A DNA stretch of 64,000 nucleotides. Origin: Mesorhizobium sp. C432A (lineage in GTDB: Bacteria > Pseudomonadota > Alphaproteobacteria > Rhizobiales > Rhizobiaceae). Where the stretch lies: contig NZ_CP100470.1 of the NCBI RefSeq assembly GCF_030323145.1, positions 4,319,001 through 4,383,000 on the forward strand, written 5' to 3'. The position numbers and the translations under genes are program-made. The first letter of the stretch is position 1. Each line of letters opens with the position of its first letter. Shown one piece after another: positions 39,854 to 49,439 of this stretch. The notes below the pieces were generated by a model. The model worked only from the letters and a program-made list of their open reading frames with translations. It ran no database searches and was not told the origin of the DNA.

Positions 39854-40519
39854 ATGGCCAACGACGATGACAAAGATCGCAAAGGGCGGGCGCAATATTC
39901 TTCGCCGCCTTGCTTCATGCACGAACTCGATCCGGAATTTCGCGCGCCATTGACCGACTGGACCGATGTGCGCCGTTGGCGCAAGGCCGAGCGCGAGCGT
40001 CTGATCGCGGCACGGTTGGCGGTTTCCGCCGATGCGCGGGTGGCGATGTCGCGGGCTATCGCCGAAGGGCTCGACGCGACCATCGGCGACATTGCCGGCC
40101 GCATGGTCAGCCTCTATTGGCCGTTTCGCGGCGAGCCGGACCTGCGGCCGTGGATGGCGTCGATCAACGAACGCGGCGGCCGCACGGCGCTGCCCATCGT
40201 GATCGAGAAGGGCCAGCCGCTGATCTTCCGCGCTTATGTGCCTGGCGACCGGCTGGAAAAAGGCGTCTGGAACATCCCTATCCCCGCCGAAGGCGACCCG
40301 GTGCTGCCCGACATCGTCATCTCGCCGATCGTCGGCATCGACCCGCGAAACTACCGCCTGGGCTATGGCGGTGGCTTCTTCGACCGCACGCTGGCTGCCA
40401 TGCCGTTCAAGCCATTGGTCATCGGAGTCGGCTACGAACTGCAGCGCATAGCCACCATCTACCCGCAGCCGCACGACATCCCAATGGATAGGCTGGTGAC
40501 CGAGACTGCTCAGGGCTAG
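39854..40519 (+). CDS. 5-formyltetrahydrofolate cyclo-ligase
   Basis: ATP-dependent enzyme recycling 5-formyl-THF to 5,10-methenyl-THF. 221 residues. A roughly 40-residue N-terminal extension (CFMHELDPEF) precedes the catalytic core: WRKAERERLIAARLAVS, VSLYWPFRGEPDLRPW, the substrate region PDIVISPIVGIDPRNYRLG and the ATP loop YGGGFFDRTLA. The ATG at 39854 follows GGGAGTG. The 3' end overlaps the convergent lrp gene by 4 bases. Confidence 0.92.
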   Translation: MANDDDKDRKGRAQYSSPPCFMHELDPEFRAPLTDWTDVRRWRKAERERLIAARLAVSADARVAMSRAIAEGLDATIGDIAGRMVSLYWPFRGEPDLRPWMASINERGGRTALPIVIEKGQPLIFRAYVPGDRLEKGVWNIPIPAEGDPVLPDIVISPIVGIDPRNYRLGYGGGFFDRTLAAMPFKPLVIGVGYELQRIATIYPQPHDIPMDRLVTETAQG

Positions 40520-40989
40520 GCCAGTTCCGGCTTCATGCCCATCGCCGTGCGATCGACGATCTCGCGCAGGGCAAACGACGAATTGATCTTGGTCACGTGC
40601 GGCATCGCCGACAGCCATTCCTTGTGGATGCGCTCATAGTCGACCAGGTCCTTGGCGGCGATGCGCAGGATATAGTCATATTCGCCCGACATCAGGTGGC
40701 AGGACAGCACATTGGGGCAGCGCTTGATCGCCGCCTCGAAATCCGACAGCGTCTTTTCGAATTGTCCCGACAGCGATATGTGCACGATCGCCGTCATCTG
40801 GTGGCCGAGCGCTGCATTCGAAAGCCGGGCGTGATAGCCGCGGATGGTGCCGGATTTCTCCAGATTGTCGAGCCGGCGCGAACAGGCCGACTGCGACAGG
40901 CCGACCCTTTCGGCGAGCGCCGCATTGGGTATGCGGCCATCCTTCTGCAGTGCCTCGAGAATGGCGATATCGATCCTGTCGAGCGGCAT
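40516..40989 (-). CDS. Lrp/AsnC-family transcriptional regulator
   Basis: 157-residue feast/famine regulator: N-terminal helix-turn-helix (LDRIDIAILEALQKDGRIPN, ALAERVGLSQSACSRRLDNL) and a C-terminal RAM domain for amino-acid binding. It is divergent from ald, so it probably controls alanine dehydrogenase in response to alanine or another amino acid; direct repeats between the two genes are candidate binding sites. I chose the ATG at 40989 (MPLDRIDIAIL, AGGAA upstream); the frame is open to 41028. Confidence 0.92.
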   Translation of the reverse strand: MPLDRIDIAILEALQKDGRIPNAALAERVGLSQSACSRRLDNLEKSGTIRGYHARLSNAALGHQMTAIVHISLSGQFEKTLSDFEAAIKRCPNVLSCHLMSGEYDYILRIAAKDLVDYERIHKEWLSAMPHVTKINSSFALREIVDRTAMGMKPELA

Positions 40990-41022
40990 TTCTCGTGATT
41001 CCTGCGAAATTTCCTTGATTTC

Positions 41023-41086
41023 GCGCAACGATTATCGAAACGCGTGACCCCGCGCAAGCGCATTCGCAAACACCTGCGCAACGATT
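41023..41086. promoter_or_regulatory. Putative Lrp operator between lrp and ald
   Basis: GCGCAACGATT occurs at 41023-41033 and again at 41076-41086, 53 bases apart (five helical turns), with an imperfect third copy starting GCGCAAGCG at 41052. The arrangement suits a multimeric Lrp-type protein wrapping DNA. Confidence 0.5.
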
Positions 41087-41144
41087 CGTGGTTCACTCGG
41101 TTGATACAGGGAACGAGCCCGAAGGGCCGGATCAGGAGAAGACT

Positions 41145-42260
<1,116 letters not shown>

Positions 42261-42311
42261 CCCCACCTAAATCCTGATCTCACCTAAATTGGGAAGACTT
42301 GCTCCCGTCAG

Positions 42312-42339
42312 CCCGCCGGCTCATCCCGGTGGGTTTTTT
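42312..42339 (+). terminator. Intrinsic terminator of ald
   Basis: CCCGCCGG-CTCATC-CCGGTGGG (one G-U pair) followed by TTTTTT, 51 bases past the ald stop. Confidence 0.85.
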
Positions 42340-42429
42340 CTTGCGGGCAAAACGCCGGCAACAAAAAAGCGGAGCCAAAGCCCCGCTTCCTCGATATCGA
42401 GATCCCCGCCGGTTCATCCGCGGTCGGCA

Positions 42430-42648
42430 ATCCATCGACACTCACCTTTTAACGTATGAATGCGACGGCAGTACGACAGTTCGCCGCCAGTCGGCGCGCC
42501 ACCGTGTGCCGGCGATAGTCGCGGGCGCTGTGTGAAGCGTTTCACATCAGCCATCCGAAAAACCTGCACAGACAGGGGTGCCAACTTGACGGATCGAGCC
42601 GTCACACGGTTCCCAACTGCCCGCCAGACCAACGGCGGGCATTTTTTT
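42430..42648 (+). ncRNA. Putative small RNA ending at an orphan terminator
   Basis: A strong terminator (GCCCGCC-AGACCAAC-GGCGGGC then A and TTTTTTT, 42619-42648) points along the plus strand, but the nearest upstream plus-strand gene, ald, already has its own terminator and no convincing coding frame lies between. A palindrome GTGAAGCGTTTCAC lies at 42532-42545. The 5' end is not defined; the interval given is the possible extent. Confidence 0.35.
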
Positions 42649-42649
42649 G

Positions 42650-43117
42650 TCAGGCACGTTCGATTCGGCACTGATAGCAATTGTTGCGTGCCGAGCGGAC
42701 ATGGACGTAGGCGATATCGTCGCGTTCGAGCAGGGTTTCGGCCCGCGCCGTGATTGCTGAGGTCAGGATGACGCCGCCACTGCCGTAGACGATGCGATTA
42801 TCCCCGTCATAGCCACGCACGATGTAGTCGGGGCTTTCGAGCACCTCTGGCAGCTGCTCGGTCTCGGGGGCGCGTTCGCATTCTTCCGCATGCAGGAAGA
42901 TCGGACCAGTTTCAGCGTAAGGCTGCAGATCCGGGAATGGGCGATAGGCCAGAACGAGATAGACGTCGCCCGCGGCGATGTTCTTCAGACAGTGCCGGCA
43001 AGGGATGCCGTCGCCGTCGGAAATCTTTCGCTCGGGCGTGTGGCCGTAGGCATCCGGGCCTCCAAACTGCAAGGCTCTGACCTCCTGGGTTGGCAGGGCT
43101 TTGAACTGAATGGTCAT
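42650..43117 (-). CDS. DUF1203 domain protein
   Basis: 155-residue protein of unknown function. It follows the DUF1203 pattern: MTIQFKALPTQEVRALQFGG, GDGIPCRHCLKNIAAGDVYL with a CxxC pair, GPIFLHAEECER, YGSGGVILT and VRSARNNCYQCRIERA with a second CxxC at the end. The cysteine and histidine pairs suggest metal binding. ATG at 43117 with GGAG upstream; the frame is open to 43204 without conserved residues. Confidence 0.85.
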   Translation of the reverse strand: MTIQFKALPTQEVRALQFGGPDAYGHTPERKISDGDGIPCRHCLKNIAAGDVYLVLAYRPFPDLQPYAETGPIFLHAEECERAPETEQLPEVLESPDYIVRGYDGDNRIVYGSGGVILTSAITARAETLLERDDIAYVHVRSARNNCYQCRIERA

Positions 43118-43289
43118 GGCAGAAATCTCCGGTGTCGTTGACCAGAAATCATGCATCCAAGCCGATGCTTCCCACCCGATTCCTGCCAAGTATCGAAGCG
43201 TCAATTGGGTATCATCAGCCGGTGCTATCGAAATCTCGATGAATCTGCGATGGCGGTCGGTCTCGCAAACAAGCCGGCTAATTAGGATG

Positions 43290-43862
43290 TCATGGCCTCA
43301 TGACGCTGGCCGAGCGCTCGGAGAACGACAGCGGATGCACGATCTCCTTCTTTTGCGCCACCGGCGCAAAACCGAGCTTCTGGTAGAGCGGCAAGGCCGC
43401 CGGATGGTCGAGCGTGCAGGTCTGCACCGTCACCCGCTTCGGCTGATACGACCAGGCGGCGGCGATCGCCGCGCCCAGGAACCAGCGGCCGATGCCTAGC
43501 CCGGTCGCATGCTCCATCATGCCGAAATAAGCGAGCTCGACCTCTTCCGGCAGATGCGGCTTGAGGTCGAAGAACCCGGCCGGCGCGCCGTCAAGATAAA
43601 GCACCCGGATGTCGCGGTCCTCGCGGTGAATGCCGGCCGCAAGCTCTTCATCGTGCAACCGCAGCACATTGACCCAATGCCATTTGCGCCCCACCCGATC
43701 CATCAGATAGCGGTAGAAATGCAGCGGAATGTCCTTGGTCTTCAACAGCGCGATCTGCCTGTTGTAGGGCAGCGGCGGTGAATAGGCCGGCGGCACATGC
43801 ATTTCCAGAAACGTCACCGTGACTTCGATGTCTTCCAGCACACCGTTTTCCATCGCCGTCAT
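43290..43862 (-). CDS. GNAT-family N-acetyltransferase
   Basis: 190-residue acetyltransferase. The acetyl-CoA pyrophosphate loop is ATGLGIGRWFLGAAI, preceded by the strand VELAYFGMM and followed by VTVQTCTLDHPAALPLYQKLGFAP, all GNAT hallmarks; the substrate is unknown. Its ATG overlaps the sseA stop (ATGA) with AAGGA upstream, so the two are co-translated. In related rhizobia this GNAT accompanies sulfur genes, by recollection. Confidence 0.88.
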   Translation of the reverse strand: MTAMENGVLEDIEVTVTFLEMHVPPAYSPPLPYNRQIALLKTKDIPLHFYRYLMDRVGRKWHWVNVLRLHDEELAAGIHREDRDIRVLYLDGAPAGFFDLKPHLPEEVELAYFGMMEHATGLGIGRWFLGAAIAAAWSYQPKRVTVQTCTLDHPAALPLYQKLGFAPVAQKKEIVHPLSFSERSASVMRP

Positions 43863-44710
43863 TCCTTGCCCGTTGCAACGGGCGTATCTGATAGCCCGCC
43901 CCATTCCGTCCATGAGCCGTCATAGAGCCGGTTGTCGGTGTGACCGAGCGTCTCCAGCGCCAGCGTGATGACCGCCGCCGTCACGCCGGAACCGCACGAG
44001 GTCACGATCGGTTTCGACAGATCGATGCCGGCATCTTCAATGGCCTTGCGCAACTGGTCCTTCGACAGCAGCGCGCCGTCCTGCGACAGCGCCGAATAAG
44101 GCAGGTTGCGCGCACCAGGCATGTGACCGGAGCGAACGCCGGCGCGAGGCTCAGGCTCGGTGCCGGCGAAACGGCCGGCGCCACGGGCATCGGCAATCTG
44201 GCTTTCTTTCGTTTCGACGATGCGACGCATGTCGGCTAGGCTGGCGAGGCGGGCGGCGTCGAAATCTGCGTGGAACACGTTTGGCGCGATCTTGGTCGGC
44301 TCCGCCGTCACCGGCCGGCCGGCCGCCTTCCAGCGGTCGAAGCCGCCATCCAGCACATAGGCCTGGAACACGCCCATGACACGGAACATCCACCAGGCGC
44401 GCGGCGCCGAGAAGAAGCCCGGACCGTCATAGACGACGATGGTGTCGTCGGCCGAAATACCCATGGCGCCGACATATTGCGCGAAATGCTGCGGCGAAGG
44501 CAGCGTGTGCGGCAGCTTGGCATCTGGGTCCGAGGCCGCATCCTGGTCGAAGAAGCGCGCACCCGGAATATGCGCTGCCTCATATTCGGCGCGTGCATCG
44601 CGCTTCTGCGCCGGCAGGTACCAGGACGCATCGACGATCGTCAGGCCGGGCTCGCCAAGACGGCTCTGCAACCAGTCCGCATCGACTGTGAAAGGGCTGT
44701 CATCGGCCAT
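43859..44710 (-). CDS. sseA: 3-mercaptopyruvate sulfurtransferase
   Basis: Two-domain rhodanese, 283 residues, that moves sulfur from 3-mercaptopyruvate to thiol acceptors or cyanide. The N-terminal inactive domain (LTIVDASWYLPAQKRDARAE, AHIPGARFFDQD) precedes the catalytic one, whose active-site loop VTSCGSGVTAAVITLALE has the CGSGVT form of mercaptopyruvate rather than thiosulfate sulfurtransferases. Strong AGGAGAA before the ATG. Confidence 0.93.
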   Translation of the reverse strand: MADDSPFTVDADWLQSRLGEPGLTIVDASWYLPAQKRDARAEYEAAHIPGARFFDQDAASDPDAKLPHTLPSPQHFAQYVGAMGISADDTIVVYDGPGFFSAPRAWWMFRVMGVFQAYVLDGGFDRWKAAGRPVTAEPTKIAPNVFHADFDAARLASLADMRRIVETKESQIADARGAGRFAGTEPEPRAGVRSGHMPGARNLPYSALSQDGALLSKDQLRKAIEDAGIDLSKPIVTSCGSGVTAAVITLALETLGHTDNRLYDGSWTEWGGLSDTPVATGKE

Positions 44711-44917
44711 CGTTGTTCTCCTGCCTTGTTGGCCGACTACTATATTTTGGCGGCCATTCGGTTCCGGATCCTGTTTGGCCCGACAATCTGAATGCGCAGC
44801 GAGCGCACGACGTAGTCAGCCGCAGCAGGTGTGTTGATTCTGATTGTTTTCGTGTTTCGTGGCGAGTACGGAGTGATGGTTATGATCTGGGATGGGCGGG
44901 GTCAATAAAATCTCGAC

Positions 44918-45349
44918 ATGAGCAATCTCTTGTTTTCCCGAACTCCGAGCAATCCGGCTTCGCTCGGGCTTGTTTGCAATTTTCTTGCACACTATCCGCC
45001 TTTCGATGGTTACGAGTTCGGCTTGATGGTGAAGACGCTACGCTATCAAATGGATCAGCAGACACATATGATCGGCTCGATCGACGACGTTATCGTGGCC
45101 TACGTTGGATGGATCCAGACCAGTCGCGAGATAGCGGAGGCATGGGCGAAGAATGGCGGTCCGCTCAATCCTTTTCCCGGCGGCGACGCTACCGCCGTCA
45201 CGGTGCTGGCGACGCGGTCTTCGTCCCATATCCTGCCACTTATCAAGAACGCCAAGCTCATAAACCTTGACAAGTCGGTGTTCTGGAAACGCGACTTCAT
45301 TGACAACCGCGGCTCGGTCAAGCGTGCCGTCCGCAAGCGCGACATCTGA
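44918..45349 (+). CDS. Small protein, possibly HlyC/toxin-activating acyltransferase-like
   Basis: 143 residues with no signal peptide. The layout recalls RTX toxin-activating lysine acyltransferases: an early His (LVCNFLAHYPPFDGY, about residue 25), a central IVAYVGWIQTSREIAEAW comparable to VAYCSW in HlyC, and a basic end (VFWKRDFIDNRGSVKRAVRK). The Asp expected in HlyC's FIDWIAP motif is not evident; TAVTVLATR stands there. No RTX toxin is nearby, so the acceptor would be something else. Weak ribosome binding site. It overlaps the next gene's start (TGATG), hence co-translated. A GNAT-like or unrelated family remains possible. Confidence 0.45.
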   Translation: MSNLLFSRTPSNPASLGLVCNFLAHYPPFDGYEFGLMVKTLRYQMDQQTHMIGSIDDVIVAYVGWIQTSREIAEAWAKNGGPLNPFPGGDATAVTVLATRSSSHILPLIKNAKLINLDKSVFWKRDFIDNRGSVKRAVRKRDI

Positions 45350-46215
45350 TGAGTTCGGCCAAGCCTGCCGAGGCACTGACGCAAGAAATACTTATCCGGC
45401 TGGATGACCGGTATGCCGCAATGTTCGTGCGCATCTGGCGGCCAGCCGGCACGCCTCACGCCACAGTTTTCTGCCTTCACGGCTTCACCGGCAATGGTGC
45501 CGATTTTAACTACCTCGCCACATTCTTGTGCCGCAATGGTTTCCTGGTTGTCTGCCCAGACCTGTTGGGGCGCGGGCGTAGCGCCTATCTGGGCTCCGGC
45601 TACGACATCAACGTCTATTCCAAGTGCCTGCGCGCGCTTGGCGAGTTCGCCGGCACGGAGAACCACTTCATCGGCACTTCGTGGGGCGGCACGATCTTGC
45701 TGTTGTTTCTGCACATGACTCGCTCCAAGGCCACGAAAATCGTTCTCAACGACGTTCCAATGCTCGGCGGGCCTAAGGTCGACGCTATGAGAGACGCCGT
45801 CATGAAGGAAAGTGCGCTTAAATTTGAGAGCCGTGCGGCTGCCAAGGACTATCTGGCCACCACCAGATCCCTCATGGGGCCGGTCGAGGACGCAGTGTTC
45901 AATCGCTATGTGGAGAACCGGATCGCAGCCGGTCCCGAGGGCTTCCGGCTTGCCTATGACCCCGCAACGACGGGAAATTTTGGCGCACTGACCGGCCGCC
46001 AATACGATCTTTTCCCAATCGCTGCCAAGATCGACGCCCGCGTTCTGTTGATGTACGGCCGCGACAGCCAATTCGTCGACCGGCAGGCCATCGAGCGCAC
46101 ACGGCTCGCACGGCCTGATCTGTGGCTTGTCGACAACATCGATGCTGGCGATCCGCCATCGCTGATGACGCTGGACCAGGCTCTGCTCATCCTGGGGTTC
46201 CTGTCTGCGGCCTAA
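45349..46215 (+). CDS. Alpha/beta hydrolase with substituted catalytic His
   Basis: 288-residue alpha/beta-hydrolase fold protein, cytosolic. The oxyanion region is FCLHGFTGNGADFNYLATFL, PDLLGRGRS, the nucleophile elbow GTSWGG, and the Asp probably in MYGRDSQFV. Where the family normally has a His in a GHAPSLM-like loop, this protein reads DAGDPPSLM: GAT for an expected CAT. It may be inactive, act by another residue, or be damaged. Co-translated with the upstream gene and followed after 32 bases by the sulfotransferase. Confidence 0.8.
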   Translation: MSSAKPAEALTQEILIRLDDRYAAMFVRIWRPAGTPHATVFCLHGFTGNGADFNYLATFLCRNGFLVVCPDLLGRGRSAYLGSGYDINVYSKCLRALGEFAGTENHFIGTSWGGTILLLFLHMTRSKATKIVLNDVPMLGGPKVDAMRDAVMKESALKFESRAAAKDYLATTRSLMGPVEDAVFNRYVENRIAAGPEGFRLAYDPATTGNFGALTGRQYDLFPIAAKIDARVLLMYGRDSQFVDRQAIERTRLARPDLWLVDNIDAGDPPSLMTLDQALLILGFLSAA

Positions 46216-46247
46216 ATCTGGCGTGTGATTGTGGGTTGGTTCCGGAT

Positions 46248-47036
46248 ATGCATTTCGACGATTTGTACAGTGAATACATCTCGGCGACCTATGATCGCCA
46301 AAGCTCAACCGAAAATCCCGCCAAGATCCTGATTTGCACCACTCCGCGAACGGCCGGGCATTCCTATTGCCAAACCTTGCAACAGTTCGGCTTGGGAATC
46401 CCAACCGAGTATTTTCAGTGGCAGTATGCCTTGCCGCTGATGATACGCTGGTCGGCCGACAACACAATTGATCTTGAAAAACTCAACGAGCGGGCAATGG
46501 CCTATGGTCGCCAGCTCCTGGCGAAAAGGACTGAGAACGGTGTGTTCGCCGCCAAGATTTTTTTTGAAAACCTGCCATTCGCACGCAATTCAATCGGCAA
46601 CGACGACGGCAACTCGTTCTATGTCTTCCTCTCAAGAAGAAACAAGGTGGATCAAACCATAAGCCTGCTTTCGATGCTCCATACTGGCCAGCCGTTCGAC
46701 AGTCGGGAGACGCTGCCTGGAATCCCCAAGGTGACAATTTTGACCGAGAGGGTTGCCAGGGATACCGCCCAACATATTTTCGACAGCGAAATCAGGTGGA
46801 AAAATTACCTGAACACCCTTGATCAGAGCAGAGTGGCTGAGGTCTGCTACGAGGACTTCATCGCCAACCAGCAGGAAAACGTTTCCGCCACGATGAGCAA
46901 CTGGTTCCCAGGTTTCGAGTTGAAATCAAAAGCCGTATCGACGGGTGCGCGCTATGCGCATGATGCCGAACTCAAGGCGATGATCAAAAGGCAATTTGGG
47001 GACTATGTCGCTCGGTTTTGGCAGGACCATGCCTGA
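46248..47036 (+). CDS. Stf0-type sulfotransferase
   Basis: 262-residue PAPS-dependent sulfotransferase similar to mycobacterial Stf0 (trehalose 2-sulfotransferase). The PAPS 5'-phosphosulfate loop is KILICTTPRTAGHSYCQTLQ, followed by GIPTEYFQW. The 3'-phosphate site is near FYVFLSRRNKVDQTISL, and VAEVCYEDFIANQQENV is also typical. The acceptor is unknown; in rhizobia, sulfation modifies Nod factors or surface glycans, but this type is not NodH. Lower GC than the core genes. The start at 46248 is the first Met before the domain; no clear ribosome binding site. Confidence 0.8.
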   Translation: MHFDDLYSEYISATYDRQSSTENPAKILICTTPRTAGHSYCQTLQQFGLGIPTEYFQWQYALPLMIRWSADNTIDLEKLNERAMAYGRQLLAKRTENGVFAAKIFFENLPFARNSIGNDDGNSFYVFLSRRNKVDQTISLLSMLHTGQPFDSRETLPGIPKVTILTERVARDTAQHIFDSEIRWKNYLNTLDQSRVAEVCYEDFIANQQENVSATMSNWFPGFELKSKAVSTGARYAHDAELKAMIKRQFGDYVARFWQDHA

Positions 47037-47045
47037 CCCTGCGTT

Positions 47046-48275
47046 TCATCGACGCGAAACACTGACGGAGGCACCCTGCGCCGGGCGCAGTGCCAGCGCA
47101 TAGTCGAACCGGATGACATCGTCGGCCCGGCTAAAAGCAAACTGGCGCACAATGGCAAGGACTGCCTCCCGAACTTCCAGCCGGCCGAGACGTGCGCCAC
47201 CGCACATGCGCGGTCCGGTGAGGAAAGGAATGAAGGCCCTCCGATCAAAGCTGTTGTCGAGGAACTCCTTCCGGCTGGCATTGAAGACACGCGGGTTTGA
47301 CCAGAAAGCCGGGTTCTGGTGCACGCCGACGATCGACACCATGATCAATTGTCCGGCGTAGAGACGCCGACCTTCGAGAACCGTATCGGCACCGACTTCC
47401 CGGGTCAGGAACGGAATCGGAGGGAAAAAGCGCATCGTCTCGTTGATCATGCAATCGGTATACGGCGTCTGCGCATCGCCCGAGAGAACCTCGGCATGGA
47501 TACGGTCTTGCACCTGCTGGTTTGCCCCCAGTCGATCGATCACCCAAAGTGCGGTCGTCACCGATGTCTCGACGCCTGCGAAGAAGTTCATGACAAACTC
47601 CTCCACCGGCGAGAAGCCTTCGATATCTGTGGCTTCGCTTCTAAAGCGGTCCATCTCCGCAGCGGCGCGGGGATCCGCCATCAGCAGCGATGCGAAATCG
47701 GCGACCACCGCGCGAGCGTCCTGGATAGCGTTCCCACGTTCGGCGGTCGTCGGCGTCACCCAGGAATAATATTGGAGACGCCTCAGAACGTCGCGGACCC
47801 TGTCGAGCAGCAACAGCGTCGCCGCCATATCGGGAACAAGGCCGAAAGCCCTGTAAAATATGGTCATCGACGCGGCGAACAACGATTGCTGGATGGCTGG
47901 TAGCGTGGCGTCGCTACTGGACAGACAGGTGGCGAAGATTTCCGCAACGGGGTGCTGCTGCGCCGGCTTGGCGGCCGCCAAATAGACGTCCTGGGTGATG
48001 GTACGCCGGACCGACCAATCCTGATCGTTCGTGTTGAAACGGCTGAAACCGAGCGCCGAGATCAGGGAGAAGTTCTTCCGAAAGAGCTCCGGCGCCTTGA
48101 CGATTGTGTCGACGGCTTCCGGATTGTCAAAGACAACCATGTTGCCGAAGTCGCTGGGCCGACCACTCGTTTCCGCCTGCCCGCCATGAGCAAAAAGCGC
48201 ATAGACGAGGTTGTTGAGAACGCTTTCGATTTGTATCCGGTCGTCCATCGATGCCCCCCGCGCAGCCGTAGACAC
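47046..48275 (-). CDS. Cytochrome P450
   Basis: 409-residue bacterial class I P450, soluble, needing ferredoxin and reductase not encoded nearby. Heme ligand Cys in FLTGPRMCGGARLGRLEVR, I-helix oxygen groove FFAGVETSVTTALW (AGxET), K-helix ExxR in MINETMRFFPPIPFLTREVG. The 10th residue is another Met (MDDRIQIES), an alternative start. It converges on the sulfotransferase gene with a 9-base gap. Substrate unknown; fatty acid, terpene or aromatic scaffolds are all possible. Confidence 0.92.
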   Translation of the reverse strand: MSTAARGASMDDRIQIESVLNNLVYALFAHGGQAETSGRPSDFGNMVVFDNPEAVDTIVKAPELFRKNFSLISALGFSRFNTNDQDWSVRRTITQDVYLAAAKPAQQHPVAEIFATCLSSSDATLPAIQQSLFAASMTIFYRAFGLVPDMAATLLLLDRVRDVLRRLQYYSWVTPTTAERGNAIQDARAVVADFASLLMADPRAAAEMDRFRSEATDIEGFSPVEEFVMNFFAGVETSVTTALWVIDRLGANQQVQDRIHAEVLSGDAQTPYTDCMINETMRFFPPIPFLTREVGADTVLEGRRLYAGQLIMVSIVGVHQNPAFWSNPRVFNASRKEFLDNSFDRRAFIPFLTGPRMCGGARLGRLEVREAVLAIVRQFAFSRADDVIRFDYALALRPAQGASVSVSRR

Positions 48276-48467
48276 CAGGCGGCCAGCGCCGACATCTCGA
48301 CCAGAAACTCCTACGCTATCACATTCGATTCGCAGAGATAAAACGGGTTCTGTGGCAAACGCGTAACACTGCCCGATAAATGATTATGGCAGCTATGACG
48401 AAAGGTGCCGCTGCGGTAGTGTGCGAGTGGGCTAATATCAATTCAGATCGATTCCAGGCGGGGAAAA

Positions 48468-49394
48468 ATGCGAAATCAGGTTTCAAGTAAGCTTCTTGCT
48501 ACGGTTGCAGCGTCTGCCGCTTCGGTGACATCAGTTGGTGTGGTCGCGGCTCATGCCGCCGATGCACAGGTAACCGATCCTGCAGTGGTCGATTCCCGCA
48601 TCAAGATTGCCTTCGAAGGCGCGGTCTATCAATCCAACGTCGACAAGCTTGGCGATACCAGCGACAAGCTCGGCAGTGGCAATGATTTCGGCGATCTCTA
48701 CGGATCAGTGGCGCTCACCAAAGCGATTTCTTCGGATGTGGACTGGAGGCTCGCTGGTACTTTTCACGCCGGCCAGGACAACGACTTTAGTCTGAATGTC
48801 CCGCAAAGTGGCGGCGTCATCGGCCTGTCGTTCGGCAACAGCTACAATTTCCAGACGCTCGACTTCGATATCGGCAAGCATGTCGAGGCGCAGGGCGCCG
48901 ACATCCGGTTCTTCGGCGGTCTGCGCTTGCTGCACTCCAAGGAGAAGCTGAATTTCAATGTGAGCGCCACTCCCAATGATCCGGCCGACAAGGGCGGCAA
49001 CGCTGACAAGCTTGGCTCATCCGAGTTCTACGGCATCGGTCCGCGCCTCGGCGCCGAAGTCTACTATCCGCTGGGTGAGACGTGGGGTCTTACCGGTGCG
49101 GTTTCGGGCTCGGCTATGTGGGGCCGACGGACGGACAAGTTTAGCCTCCACGAACATGAGAGCGATCCAAGCGATCCTACTCCTGATCCAGATATCAACG
49201 TCAGCGAAAGCCAGCATTCCAACAAGGTTGTTACCAGCATAGACCTTTCCGGTGGCGTGACTTTCAAACCGTGGGAAGATACCACGTTCACCGCAGGCTA
49301 TCGGGTCGAACAGTGGCACAATCTGCTTGAGATGGCGGACAAGAGCACCCAGACATTCAACGGCCCGTTCCTGCGCCTCGAAGTCAAGATGTAG
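48468..49394 (+). CDS. Putative beta-barrel outer-membrane protein
   Basis: 308 residues. A Sec signal (residues 1-31, LLATVAASAASVTSVGVVAA, cut after AHA) is followed by many alternating strands, several ending in aromatic residues (GDLYGSVALTKAI, WRLAGTFHAGQD, FFGGLRLLHSK, YGIGPRLGAEVYYPL, GGVTFKPWEDTTFTAGYRVE), and a final FLRLEVKM strand. A Lpg1974/MOMP-like pore is the nearest family I can suggest. One long acidic loop (HEHESDPSDPTPDPD) is probably surface-exposed. It is divergent from the P450 gene. Confidence 0.65.
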   Translation: MRNQVSSKLLATVAASAASVTSVGVVAAHAADAQVTDPAVVDSRIKIAFEGAVYQSNVDKLGDTSDKLGSGNDFGDLYGSVALTKAISSDVDWRLAGTFHAGQDNDFSLNVPQSGGVIGLSFGNSYNFQTLDFDIGKHVEAQGADIRFFGGLRLLHSKEKLNFNVSATPNDPADKGGNADKLGSSEFYGIGPRLGAEVYYPLGETWGLTGAVSGSAMWGRRTDKFSLHEHESDPSDPTPDPDINVSESQHSNKVVTSIDLSGGVTFKPWEDTTFTAGYRVEQWHNLLEMADKSTQTFNGPFLRLEVKM

Positions 49395-49439
49395 GCCGGC
49401 GGTTCGAGCCTCCCAACTCGGTCTACTGCTTCGAATGGA

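Noticed and set aside
46248..47036. Assigning the sulfotransferase as Nod-factor sulfotransferase NodH
   Set aside because: The PAPS loop (CTTPRTAGHSYC) and length fit Stf0 rather than NodH, and there are no other nod genes in the window.
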